From Podarcis raffonei (Eukaryota > Chordata > Lepidosauria > Squamata > Lacertidae), in the NCBI RefSeq assembly GCF_027172205.1, contig NC_070614.1, positions 33,594,001 through 33,658,000 of the forward strand: a DNA stretch of 64,000 nt. Direction: 5' to 3'. Positions within the stretch are counted from its first letter, which is position 1. Every line of letters starts with the position of its first letter. Of the stretch, positions 48,659 through 59,429 are shown piece by piece. The translations under genes were made by a program, and so were the position numbers. The notes below the pieces were generated by a model that ran no database searches, was not told the DNA's origin, and saw only the letters and a program-made list of their open reading frames with translations.

Positions 48659-51600
48659 GGATAATATTTACCTTTCTACTATTGGCCTTTTCAGTTTCTC
48701 TTTTGTTCTTTTTGGAAAGAAAGTGTCAGTCTGCAAACAATGAATGTGTAGTTAACACAACTGTGTAATTGGCCCCCTAGTCATGCTGGAGGAAAAGTGA
48801 ACAATTAATCCCATTCTTTATGGGAAGGCACAAGTGGTAACCCTCCCTCCCTCCCCAAAACAACTACAAATGGAATTGCCACCACTCAAGGGTATGTTTT
48901 ACAGCTGGGCCAGAGCATCTCCCATTGGCAATTGTGACACCTCATTCCAGTGTCTCTGGCATAGAATGGGTAGTCAAAGATAGAATAAGAAACCTAGCCA
49001 CTGACTAAATGATCAAATAAATGAAGTGTTCCTTGTCAATTTAAATAAAATATACAATAAAATACTAGCAACCAAAGAAATGGGATCCTCATAACAGAGG
49101 GTTCTGGTTGTGTGTGGGACCCAAGAGCTCACCTGATAGGGTTAAAATAGGGGGGGGGAGTAAGAGGTCCTGGCCATGCCCCTGGGATCACACCAGGTGA
49201 TTTTAGCTGACAGCCAGTGAGTGGCGTGATCCCAGGGGCTTTAAAAACAGCAGTGTGACGCAAGGAGGGGCATTTGCTTTGCACTGTTGAACACCCGCCC
49301 ACCCTCCCTAGTTTAGGTACAGTTGCTCAGCCTTACTTTGGTTTGGGTCACCTGTTTTGGAACAGGGGCTGGGTAGGAATTTTTCCGTTTGGCAGATTGG
49401 CTTTAGCCATTTGGTTTTCGCCTACCCCTTGGCAAATCGTCACAACTTGTAAGGTGGCGGTTAGGCATTGGCTCAGTTGGATTGTGGGGAGGGGAGGTGC
49501 GGCCATCACCTGCCCCTCCAGAAACTGTGTATTCCGTTCAAGGAATCTGGGCATCCTGGATCTCGTCCAAAGTCCGCTTGAGGGGCTAGGGCCATGCCCG
49601 GACCACAGAAACCTCGGGGTGAGTTTAGGTTGGTCCTCATCGACCTAGCTCCCTCGTTTGGTTTACCCCATTAGATGATCACCCTGAGAGGTGGAATCAG
49701 TTATAGTGGGGAGTCAATGCCTAAGCCAATACCGCTCACGTGATTGTATTTCAATAAAGTTGTGGCCAAAACTTTGCCCAAAAACATAAACTAATATAAG
49801 TGTCCGTGTGTATTTATTTTGGGTATAGGTCTTGGGGCCTTGGGTATGGGTCTTGGGGCCTCAGGGACGCGGGTGGCGCTGTGGGTAAAAGCCTCAGCGC
49901 CTAGGGCTTGCCGATCGAAAGGTCGCGGTTCGAATCCCCGCGGCGGGGTGAGCTCCCGCTGCTCGGTCCCAGCGCCTGCCAACCTAGCAGTTCGAAAGCA
50001 CCCCCGGGTGCAAGTAGATAAATAGGGACCGCTTACCAGCGGGAAGGTAAACGGCGCTCCGTGTGCTGCGCTGGCTCGCCAGATGCAGCTTGTCACACTG
50101 GCCACGTGACCCAGAAGTGTCTGCGGACAGCGCTGGCCCCCGGCCTCTTGAGTGAGATGGGGGCACAACCCCAGAGTCTGTCAAGACTGGCCCGTACGGG
50201 CAGGGGTACCTTTACCTTTACCTTTACCTTGGGGCCTCGAGATGCAAATGGTACAAGCAGTAAATTACAACTTGGTAATAGCTGGGATAGCTGGGATAGG
50301 AGGCTTGTTGGTTTTTGAATGTCTGATGTAGATTTTTTCAATTTCATTGTTCTGTATGGGACAATGACAATAAAGCTTATCGTATTGTATCAAATGATGG
50401 TCAGTGGCAAGTCCCTGCTATATAGTTTGAAGACATTTGTTTTCTCCATTATGACTTTTCAGGAGTATCTTATGTCACCCCCCACTCACCCAATGAACTC
50501 TTGAAAAAAAGACTTTCCTGACATTTTACTGAAATTTGCATGTCTTTTTACTTAGATTGCTTATTGTGTAATTGCTCCAGTGACTGATGTTAAAACCCAT
50601 CTCCCTTCATTCTACCGGATGGTGCCCAATGAAGAATATCAGTATGAAGGGATAGCTCAGCTTCTTTTGCATTTTAAATGGACGTGGGTTGGAATCCTCA
50701 CAATGGACGATGATAATGGAGACAAGTTTTTCCAGACCTTGATTCCAATGCTTTTGAAACATGGAATTTGTATAGCCCTCAAGGGAAAAATTCCAGCCAC
50801 CTCTCAAGCGGCAGATACACATACTTCCTTTGATTCCATCTTAGACGAAGCTATTTATCTATCGAATGCCAGTGTTCAAGTGTTGGTTGTAAATGCAGAA
50901 ACTATTACTATCTCTTTTTTGTTAATTAAAATATATGCATATGCAGCGCTGGAGGATATCCTACCATTAGCTGTAGGAAAAGTATGGATCATGACAGCCC
51001 AATGGGATTTCTCAGCAGACACAATACAGATGGAGATGGATATGGATATGCAAGTCTTTGATGGTGCCTTCACTTTTGCAATACACTTAAATGAAGTGCC
51101 GGGGTTCAGAAAATTCATGCAAAGTGTTCGTCCTAAATCAAAAAATGAAGATGGGTTTATTTTGCTCTTCTGGGAGAAGGCATTCAACTGCTTATATTCT
51201 GATTCTATGGATAGCATGGGAAATAATAATAATGCCTGTAGTGGTGAAGAGAATTTGGAGAGCCTCCCTGGGACACTCTTTGAGATGAGTATGACTGGCC
51301 AAAGCTACACCATCTACAATGCAGTTCATGCCATGGGACATAGTTTACATAAGATGTACTCAGCCAGGCGGAAACACAGAGCCATGCCAAACAGAGGTAG
51401 AGTGAGTCCAGTAAAAGTACAACCTTGGCAGGTAGTGTTTCTCATCCAAAGTTAATTTCTTTGAAAGCTGTATGCACATATCTGCTAACAATGTCCTGGT
51501 GTTCCTTGAATACTTTGCCCACTCACGTGACTTCTTTTCTCCTTGTAATTTTTTATTAATAATACAAAAGGTGGATAGAATTTCAGAATTAAAAGAAAAC

Positions 51601-54600
51601 AGGAAAAAACTGCTGGTTTATTTATTTGGAACAAACAAACTTTTCTACCCTATTATAGAGACACATAATTATTCTATTATATAATCCATATTAGGGCAAT
51701 ATATTCATTTGGCCAACTAAAATGTTGCAAAACATGATCGCCTAATAAAGTATTAGCCTACTATGGATTTGGAGCATTGGTTTTTCTTTTTATAATAGTC
51801 CCACACAAGTATCTTTCTTTTTTTGTTTGTTATTTTTATGACTTTACATATAATGATTTGGTGTTGTTAAGTATAATATTTTACTGCTTAAATATGCTGG
51901 ATGTGATTACTTTTACAAGTGCCAATTATATGCACAAATTGAAGAATTTTGCAAAAAGAAACAGTTATTTCACTATTTCCTCTCCATTCACATCAGAAGG
52001 CAAGGAAGGCATATATACTTCCCTATACCCCGGGGTTCACAAAAAAGATCAACATAAAACCCACAATATATTTAATCAAAATAAAAATAGCACCCCAATA
52101 ACACCTCCCCATTGGTCCCATTGGTGCACTGGTGGGAATTGTTATTTTGGAAGATGTTCAGTAGGGCTTGTTCTGGGGTAACTTCTAGTACCTGTTTAGT
52201 CATTTTGCTGACCGTATTTTTCGCTCCATAAGACGCACTTTTTCCCTCCTAAAAAGTAAGGGGAAATATCTGTGCATCTTATGGAGCGAATGTGTGGTCT
52301 ATCCCTGGCTCCCTTTCTGGCCCCGCCCCCTTGCCCAGGCCTCCATTGTTGAATGTTCTGCAGACAGAGGCTGTTTGTTTCCTCAGCGACATGTGATTGG
52401 CTGATTAGATTATATGTCTGGAAACTGTAGAAACAACTCCTTTTTCTTTCCTAAAGAAGCTGCAAAACTGTGAGTTTAACCCTATAAAAACAGGATTTTT
52501 TTCCCTTTGCAAAGTCAGCTCAACAACTTTGAGCTGATCCTCAAAAAACTGGGGCTTTCCCCCTTTCCTCCTCTAAAAACTAGGTGCGTGTTATGTTCAG
52601 GTGCATCTTATGGAGCGAAAAATACAGTATTTCTTGTATGACTGTTGTCCAGAAGAGTTGGGTTTGGGGGCATTCCCACCACATGTGGAGGTGTATGCCT
52701 GTGGAAGAGTAGCCTCTTCAGCATTTTTGTGAGGTTCCTGGGTGTATCAGGGCCAGTTTCTGTGGTGTTCGGTACCATCTGTAAGTGAGTTTCATAGTGA
52801 GTTCTTTTTTTTCACTGATAAGGGAGGTTTAGACCACATTCTAGTTTACTGAGTGAGATTAATTTCATAGCCTATGCCATCTTCCCATTGTTTTTTATTG
52901 TATTGTAATCATATAAATTCTTTAATGAGATTAATTAAATAAATAGGGGCTTGTGTATATAACTAAAAAAGAAAAAAAGAAAGCAGGGAAGGGGGGGGGA
53001 AAGAACAAGAAAAAGAGGCAGTATTAATTCTGTTGTGGAGCCCCCAGGGCTTGGTGTTGGGTCCCTAGATCGGAGCTGAGACGGCAGTTCCAGGAAACGC
53101 CTCCAATTGTTCAGGTCTCCTACGTGGGCACCACCATTACGCTTCTTCAAAGGGTTTTGAAAATATTGATAATAAATGAAATTAAAATTAAAAATTAAAA
53201 TAAAATATGGGGGGGGTTGTGCCGGTCTGCACATCTCCGCTGGCAGGGGAGGGCCTGTGCCGCATTTGTCTTTCCCCAGTGTGGTCCCCAGAATGTGGTT
53301 CCTCACTGGGCCCCAGTCTGCTCTTTTGCGCCAGTTACCAAGGATATTGGCTTGGTGTCAGGCCTGGGCTAGGCTGCACATTTCCTCATAGCCTCCCTGA
53401 CTTTCTCGGTCCCCTCCTGCCATTCTCACTTGGCAGTGGTGTTGGTGATGGCAGCAGCAGTAAGTTGGAGGCCTCCAGTCCAGGAATTTCATTGGGGCTC
53501 TCTTGGTCCTGGTGGGATCAAGATTGTTGGGGTATGGGTGTGTGAGGCTCTGCGCTGCCTCTTCACTTGTCATTTTGGGCTCCCTGGGCTCCCTTTTCAT
53601 TGCTGTGATGGTGAAGGTGGTGTGGGGACTAGACAAGCAGCTTGGTTGGTTCTGGTGGTCCCTAGGAGTTCAGTGTAGCTATGGCACTCACTATCTTGCC
53701 TTGCCAAATGTCCCTCTTTTAAAAATTTTTGGCCTGCACTTTTTTTTCATTCCAGCTTCACTCTTTCTTGCAAAGTATCTCCTTTAACAACAGTGCTGGT
53801 GACAGAGTGTCATTTGATGAGAATGGTGAATTAATATCTGGATTTGATATTGTAAACTGGGTACTTTCCCCAAACAAATCGTTTTTACGAGTGAAAGTAG
53901 GAGGGATGGATCCACAGGCTTTACCGGATCAGAAATTCACAGTGAATGAAGAGGCTATCACATGGCACAGAATATTTAACCAGGTGGGATCCAAATATAG
54001 AAATAAGATAAAACTTAAATTAGTAAGAGGCACAATAAAGAACCATGCCAGGTCATTCCATTCAGTAGGAGAGTCAATCTATCTGTCTACTTATTCATAT
54101 GTACATGGAAAATATAAGAGCAAGTGCTAAATGGGAAGAGTTCCAACAATGAGCCTTCATAATTCTTCTTACACTGATATATTATTATTCTCAGTAACAT
54201 ATATGGGGGACTTTCTCTCTTATTAATTCAGTTATATATTGCCCATATATATTAACACCTCATTATTTAAAAAGTATAAAGGCCAATCCAAATTTTAAAA
54301 CATTGTAATAAATAAATGTAAGTCAGTGCAAGAGAAGGTAAATGTAAAACTGCTGCCCTACTGTATTATCTTGACAAAATGAAAAAAATGAACAAGGCAT
54401 CAACTTCCAAGGGTCATTTTCCTAGTGAGCAGATTTTTTTTGTATAATAAAGTCCTGGTGCGATATCCTGGCCATTCTTAGTTCTATGTTAGGAGTTTTC
54501 TTAGACACAACCAAACATAATTAGGAACAGAATTTGATATCAAAAATGTAAGCTGGTTGTTTCTAGTGTCCTGTATCCTTGCTCTGTTCTTTTCACTGGT

Positions 54601-55290
54601 CCTGCATTACCATGGGACCCAATGTTCTCAACAGCAGCATTTTGTGTGTGTGTGTGTATGTGTGTGTTTGTAAAGGTACATCAATTTATTTCTCTTCATT
54701 TTTAATGGATAGGTGGTGCCACTTGCCAGATGTAATGATCACTGTCATCCAGGCTACAGAAGAAAAAAGAAGGAGGGGAAGCCATTTTGTTGTTATGATT
54801 GCACTCCATGTCCGGATGGAAAGATTTCAGACCAGAATGGTAGAAGACATAGTGACCTAAATGATGGATTGCACATTGAATCCCCCTTTTCTGCTGTCAA
54901 TCTAGTTCCCTAAAACAGAACGGGGATGACAGTTGTCTAGTTCTGACATAGATCCATAACATTTTCTATCAAGTCCAGATAATGTGTTTGGTATACTGCC
55001 AAATTTCATTACCATTCCCATGCTTTTCTCTTATTTCAAGTCGAATGATGCATGTGTTTTTGATGTACATTTTGATACAGAACATTCATATCATGGGTGT
55101 AGTTGAAATCTCTGGAAGATAGAGATTTCTGCTTCATCCATAGTGATTGTAGTTGTAGTTGTACATTGATTTCTCAATGTATACACCTCCCACATGTATT
55201 TTTGCATTATGTATTATTGTTTTACCTAAGAAATATCAAAATATTTTTATATAAATGAAAATACAACAAGAAATGTCTACTCTGATAGAG

Positions 55291-55339
<49 letters not shown>

Positions 55340-56425
55340 AATGAATGCTGAAATGATCTAGCTTGCTTAATCCCAGCTGGATATTCTGAGACCAAAAGAG
55401 CAATGGTACCAATGTAGAGGAAGAAACTTTCAGAAAGTATTCCCATTTACTCTTACTTAATCAGACAGTTCTATTCTGAGTTCTATTATTAAGTGATTGA
55501 TACAAACTTTGTCCCATTTTCAGATATGGACAACTGTTTCCAATGCCCAGAAGGTCAATTCTCAAACAAGAACAAAGATAACTGCCTTCCTAAGACCCTT
55601 AACTTTCTCTCTTTCACGGAGCCCTTGGGGACTACTTTAGCCTTCTTTATTTTGTTTTCTTCTCTAATCACAGCTGCAGTGCTGGGGATTTTCATTAAGA
55701 ACAAGGACACCCCAATCGTCAAAGCCAACAATCAGGAGATCACCTACTCTCTTCTCATCTCTCTACTGCTTTGCTTCCTGTGCTCCTTGCTATTCATTGG
55801 CCGACCTAACATAGTGACCTGCTATTTAAGACAAACAGCGTTTGGCATCATATTCTCAGTGGCTGTCTCCTGCATTTTAGCAAAAACCATTACTGTGGTT
55901 TTGGCTTTCATGGCCACCAAGCCAGGATCCAGGATGAGAAAATGGGTGGGGAAAAGATTGGCCAGTTCTGTTCTTCTTGGCTGCTCCACTATTCAAGCCA
56001 TTATATGTGCTGTTTGGTTATGTACTGCTCCTCCATTTCCACATTTTGATATGCATTCTCTGACTGAAGAAATCATACTGGAATGCAATGAAGGTTCTGT
56101 GACTCTGTTTTATTGTGTTCTGGGGTACTTAGGATTTCTGGCCACTGTCAGCTTCATTGTGGCTTTTCAGGCCAGAAAGTTGCCAGATAGTTTCAATGAA
56201 GCCAAGTTCATCACTTTCAGCATGTTGGTCTTTTGCAGTGTTTGGTTGTCTTTTGTTCCTTCTTATTTAAGCACAAAAGGAAAATACATGGTGGCTGTGG
56301 AGATCTTCTCCATTTTGTCCTCTAGTGCTGGGTTACTAGGTTGCATCTTTGCCCCGAAATGCTATATAATTATCTTGAGGCCTTCCTTGAACACAAAGGA
56401 CCAGCTAATAAGGAGGAATATCTAG
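45180..56425 (+). CDS. V2R-6: vomeronasal type-2 receptor with distal first exon
   Basis: Proposed coding exons: 45180-45418, 48259-48550, 50556-51431, 53756-53983, 54713-54839, 55524-56425, giving 887 residues with an open frame and GT-AG junctions. Exon 1 ([27 protein letters not shown]) ends in phase 2 at gtaagg. I chose it over a nearer copy (47848-48101) because that copy has lost its donor GT and the conserved Cys. Exons 2-3 read [17 protein letters not shown] and [19 protein letters not shown]. Exon 3 is the longest in the array (876 bp). The linker is [20 protein letters not shown]. The helices end CYIIILRP. Intron 1 carries a Rex1-like LINE, a palindromic repeat, a 0.7 kb duplicated block and the broken exon 1. 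Intron 2 carries an L2 tail, an LTR-like stretch and a SINE. Intron 3 carries a TIR element and a GC-rich patch. Intron 4 carries a short (TG)n. Confidence 0.8.
45472..46320 (+). mobile_element. Rex1/Babar-like LINE, 5'-truncated
   Basis: A 242-codon open frame (stop near 46170) covers the end of a reverse transcriptase and its C-terminal region. It starts at the catalytic box ([11 protein letters not shown]) and continues with [51 protein letters not shown] and [20 protein letters not shown]. The 3' UTR ends GGGACAATGACAATAAAG with a short ATCGTATCGTATTGTA-type tail. The A in NADD replaces nothing catalytic, but the usual Y/F before ADD is changed. It inserted in V2R-6 intron 1 only about 50 bp after the exon 1 donor. 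The tail of a second copy lies at 50312-50392. The family label is from memory of fish and squamate elements; CR1 is the superfamily. Confidence 0.75.
46331..46464. repeat. Palindromic dispersed repeat (MITE-like)
   Basis: GGGATGGGGAGCGAATTTGT, then GGCCCTCCAGACTACAATTC and CATAGTCC, are followed by the inverse (CTGATGGGAGTTTGAGCCCA, AGAACCATAGGTTCC, TCTCCCA). This matches a well-known squamate palindromic repeat with an interior of the form ACTCCCATCA/TGATGGGAGT. It is diverged and abuts the 3' tail of the Rex1-like LINE. Confidence 0.6.
46492..47209. repeat. 718-bp duplicated block, copy 1
   Basis: This stretch is repeated at 58340-59431 in the same orientation with, by eye, about 20-25 mismatches over 700 bp (about 3%). 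Copy 1 is uninterrupted. Copy 2 is split by a SINE and ends at an L1 insertion. It contains a tRNA-Lys-like SINE near its right end. It lies in intron 1 of V2R-6. Confidence 0.85.
47041..47178 (-). mobile_element. tRNA-Lys-derived SINE
   Basis: On the minus strand it reads TAGCTCAGTCAGGTAGAGCA, then TGAGATTCTTTATCTCAGGG and TCATGGGTTTGAGCCTCA. These are the A-box, anticodon-arm and B-box regions of a tRNA-Lys-like head. It is followed by a body ending CCAGCTCTAAAATACTATGA and TTCTATGA, the LINE-like tail used by a common squamate SINE. It is not a functional tRNA: the acceptor stem is absent and the arms have mismatches. Confidence 0.7.
47848..48101 (+). pseudogene. Decayed duplicate of V2R-6 first exon
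   Basis: This exon 1 copy is related to 45180-45418: [40 protein letters not shown]. The flank GATTGATGCTGGGCATTCTG before it matches GATTGAACCTAGGCATTCTG before the 45180 copy. At the exon end it reads CTTAT|ataagg where the others have gtaagg, so the donor GT is AT. The conserved Cys is Asn (VMNTMVD). Reading through gives an immediate TAA. It sits only 158 bp before exon 2, so gene predictors will tend to pick it. Confidence 0.75.
48573..48658 (+). mobile_element. L2-type LINE tail with (TAT)n microsatellite
   Basis: GGAAACCCAGCCAGATGGGC then GGGATATAAATAATA and a (TTA)n run match the tail of the L2 LINE at 1.4 kb. Only about 85 bp are present. It lies in intron 2 of V2R-6, just after exon 2. 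Confidence 0.75.
49090..49835 (+). repeat. LTR-like solo element (tentative)
   Basis: About 0.7 kb of moderately GC-rich DNA stands out from the AT-rich intron. It has LTR-like order: a TTTAAAA box near 49240, then a long unique body, and TTTCAATAAAGTTGTGG near 49750 as a poly(A) signal, followed by a short tail. No internal retroviral genes are present and I could not confirm end repeats or a target duplication. It would be an old solo fossil of unknown family. Another repeat class is possible. Confidence 0.35.
49863..50227 (+). mobile_element. Sauria-type tRNA SINE, full length
   Basis: The head GGGACGCGGGTGGCGCTGTG carries an A-box-like region, then GGTCGCGGTTCGAATCCCCG supplies a consensus B box. 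The body continues CAAGTAGATAAATAGGGACC, GCTGGCTCGCCAGATGCAGC, and the BovB-derived tail GACTGGCCCGTACGGGCAGG ends in repeats of CCTTTA. The target duplication CTTGGGGCCTC flanks it at 49852-49862 and 50228-50238. It lies in intron 2 of V2R-6. Confidence 0.93.
50312..50392 (+). mobile_element. Rex1-like LINE tail fragment
   Basis: TTTTTGAATGTCTGATGTAG, then TTTCATTGTTCTGTATGGGA and CAATGACAATAAAGC with an ATCGTATTGTATC end match the 3' UTR of the Rex1-like LINE at 46.2-46.3 kb. It is a short copy shortly before V2R-6 exon 3. Confidence 0.75.
52211..52629. mobile_element. Non-autonomous DNA transposon, second family copy
   Basis: It begins ACCGTATTTTTCGCTCCATA followed by AGACGCAC. It ends GTGCATCTTATGGAGCGAAA followed by AATACAGTA, the inverted counterpart with one change. 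It has the same ends as 19173-19821 but a different, shorter interior, so the family is defined mainly by its termini. It is in intron 3 of V2R-6. Confidence 0.75.
52960..53720. other. GC-rich stretch in V2R-6 intron 3
   Basis: It starts with an A/G-rich run (52960-53010), then GC-richer DNA with overlapping open frames on both strands (53170-53680). None shows a domain I recognise. It may be an inserted repeat or part of a retroposed copy. I see nothing that settles it. Confidence 0.35.
54637..54670. repeat. (TG)n microsatellite
   Basis: This is a short TG array in intron 4 of V2R-6, about 45 bp before exon 5. Confidence 0.85.
55290..55336. repeat. (TG)n microsatellite
   Basis: About 23 TG units lie in intron 5 of V2R-6. 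Confidence 0.95.
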
Positions 56426-58339
56426 GAAATTAATTGTTTGGAGATTTATGCATAAAATGATATTAAATTGAGCCATTTTTTCAAACCAAATATATGTACT
56501 AACTTTTTCAACTTTTCAAGTCTTCTCCATTGAGTGCTTTTGTAAAAAATATCAGGATAAAAATGTAACAGATTTACACATCTTGGTGTGTACAAACTGT
56601 GAATTACACTTTAAAATAGTGGTTAATTGCCATTGGTTATGAATCTGACTCAATTCATTAGCCATTGTGTGTTGCAAACGATTGTCTGTAATTTGTGCCA
56701 AATGCTAAGTCAGCATTTTTCTACGAGGCCCTGGGTAGTGACCCAGGGACCCCCCTGACACCACCTGCCGCACCCTGGGGCCGCCAGGCCTGGTGGGGGA
56801 AGGGGTTAGGCCACGTGCAGCGTCGCTTCCCCCCACGGCCCACACGCCCCCGCAGGCACGGGGCGCCAGCCACAGGGCCCCTGTGCCACCACCCAACACC
56901 CCGGGGTAGCCAGGCCCGCCAGGGAAAGGGCCCCCTTTTAAAGGGGGTATTCTGGGATCTATTACCCCCCCCCGCCATCCTTAGGGAGCCCTGTCACGGG
57001 GGGGAGGGACAAAGGCCCCAGGCCTACCTTTGGAGCGAGGAAGTCCAGCGACGTCCTTCCCGAAGAAGCTCTGGAGCCAAGTGAGGATTCCCAGCTAAGA
57101 TCCTCCGTCTGTTGTGTGGGCAGGTAGTCCCTCCCCTACCTGGCCTGGTCTCCTTGGCAACGCTCCCCCAGCCAGGATTGGACAACTGACTGAGGTAGGC
57201 AGAGACCTCCAGGTGTCCCACCTGAGGGAAGGCGAAGCCAAGCCTATGCTGATGGAGCCGCTCCAGATCCAGGGGCTGCACAAGTCTACGCAAAGGGCGC
57301 CCCCGTTTTTATTCGGGGAGCAGTAATTTTTGGAGAAGTTCTCCTCTAGGCTATACAGCAGGAGGTGAAAAAGTGATGAAGCATTAAAAGGCCAATAAGA
57401 GCAATATCAATTATTTATGGTCATGAGAAGTTTACTGGACAATATGTTAATATAATACAGCAACGAGTCATTTCCTCCCATTTGAAAAAATCCAGTTCTA
57501 GGTATATTGAAGTGCTAGTTTCATAAACATAAAGTAAGAATTATTGTTGGGGACATTAACAGTGATGCTAAGTTGTATTTGTGCTTAGAAGAAATATGGG
57601 GGGGAAGTTGATTTACAGGCATGCTTACTTTTCGTGTTTCTTCATGTATGATAATACTGTATTTCCAAGGACAAATTCAAATTTTCACATAGTTATTAGC
57701 ATAAATAACAAATTCCCCAGATCTACCATGAATTTTCAGTTATAATCGCAAGTTGCAATAAAAATTCCGAATTAAATTATCGCTATTGTTATCATCACCA
57801 TCATCATCATCATTTTTCACACACAATCCTATCTTTCCACCTGTGATTTAATTTTATTGCCACCATATCGTTCCTTTCCCCATTGAATGAAAGGGTATGA
57901 TATATTTTTATCTGAGGGTCAGGTTCCCTTTAGTATAAACTCCTTGATGTAGATTTTCAGATGCACATACTGCTTTAGTGGAAGAAACAGGTTTTCATCC
58001 TCTGGTTAGAGTAAAGGTCTATCCAAGGCTTTGTTTATTTAGACATGGCAATTGCATTGCAGAAGACCCACAAACCATCAGCCAGAATCTCTTTTAAGCT
58101 TATCAATGGGATGTTCTGCCTACATACGGAGCTAACAGCTTCTTAAAGGGATGGTAGCTTTTTCACAACCAGCTTAATAAGAAACCACAATAAGCTAACT
58201 TCAGAGGGAAAACACAAGAAAAACAGCATTGCTGAAATCAAAACTGCCAACATTCTGTACTTCCTTTGTTCTTTTACCTTCTCTGACACCTTCATGCTAA
58301 CTTTCTTTTTACATCTAAGAGAAACATGCCCTTAAGATA
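56426..58339. other. DNA downstream of V2R-6 with GC-rich island
   Basis: There is no V2R exon. From about 56695 to 57320 a sharply bounded GC-rich island (GGGGCCGCCAGGCCTGGTGG, several C6-C8 and G5 runs) holds overlapping frames on both strands that I cannot assign. It looks like an inserted repeat. A retroposed GC-rich gene piece is possible. The rest, to 58339, is AT-rich with nothing recognisable. Confidence 0.4.
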
Positions 58340-58372
58340 TAATTCATAATTACCTTTGAGTAACTTGTACAA

Positions 58373-58729
58373 GGGACGCGGGTGGTGCTAGGACTTGCCT
58401 AGGGCTTGCCGATCGCATGGTGGGCGGTTCGAATCCCCGCAGCGGGGTGAGCTCCAGTCTTTCAGTCCCAGCTCCTGCCCACCTAGCAGTTTGAAAGCAC
58501 CCTTAAGTGCAAGTAGATAAATAGGTACCGCTTTATAGCAGGGAAGGTAAACGGCGTTTCCGTGTGCTGCACTGGTGCTGGCTCGCCTGAGCAGCTTCGT
58601 CACGCTAGCCACTTGACCCGGAAGTGTCTCCGGACAGCGCTGGCCCCCGGCCTCTTAAGTGAGATGGGCGCACAACCCTTGAGTCGGATACGACTGGCCC
58701 GTACGGGTAGGGGTACCTTTACCTTTACC
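58373..58729 (+). mobile_element. Sauria-type tRNA SINE, full length
   Basis: It has the same head (GGGACGCGGGTGGTGCT), B box (GGCGGTTCGAATCCCCGC) and CCTTTA tail as the 49.9 kb copy. A perfect 12-bp target duplication, TAACTTGTACAA, flanks it at 58361-58372 and 58730-58741. The duplicate block at 46.5 kb has the empty site, so this insertion is younger than the block duplication. Confidence 0.93.
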
Positions 58730-59257
58730 TAACTTGTACAAATTTAATTCTTAGGAAGCCATGAAGAACAGTATGATATAATGCTATAATCTTAGGAAAC
58801 TGTATAAAAGCCTAGTATGTTCTAATCAAAACATCTTCCTACCATCGAAAACAATTTGCCTTATACTTGCTGGCTATTCAGCTTAAATGTCACTGATCAA
58901 ACTTTGGACTTATGAATGCTTTGCTACTCAACTGTTAAGATCTAAACCTTGTAACAAAACATGCTTAAGCACTATTTCTAGTCTTAGGCTAATATTTACT
59001 TTTGATATTTTTGTCTTATTTATTTATCAATCAAAGTGAAAGAAGAATTCAAAGATTTCCCTACTCATAACTAACATTGAAGAAGTGGTAATCAGTTACA
59101 GGCAATGAGCCTAGGACTCCCTAGATGTATATAGTCTTACTTCTATGTATTACACTTTATATTTGCTTGTTATTTTGGTTTGACTTGGTTTGGCATGTTG
59201 TTGTTTTTTGTTTCTCCTCATCATGCTGATTCTATATTCCACATGTCACTTTGTCAC

Positions 59258-59394
59258 ATCATAGAATCATAGTATTTTAGAGCTGGAAGGGACCACGTGG
59301 AACCCCTGCAATGTAGGAATCTTTTGCCCAACATGAGGCTCAAACCCATGACCCTGAGATAAAGAGTCTCATGCTCTACCTGACTGAGTCATCC
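59258..59394 (-). mobile_element. tRNA-Lys-derived SINE, second copy
   Basis: This is the copy of the 47041-47178 SINE carried inside the duplicated block. It keeps the GGGTCATGGGTTTGAGCC B-box region and the tail ending near TTCTATGATG. Confidence 0.7.
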
Positions 59395-59429
59395 TATTAT
59401 TTCAGGTAATTTATCACTTACTTTTTTCT

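Noticed and set aside
49863-50227. tRNA gene suggested by a perfect B box (GGTTCGAATCC)
   Set aside because: The tRNA-like head belongs to a Sauria SINE with a BovB-type tail and target duplication. No closed acceptor stem is formed.
53176-53787. Open frames before V2R-6 exon 4
   Set aside because: They overlap each other on both strands in GC-rich DNA, and no known protein is recognisable.
56695-57293. Overlapping open frames in the GC-rich island
   Set aside because: Frames on both strands are open over the same bases, with no domain and no start or splice context.
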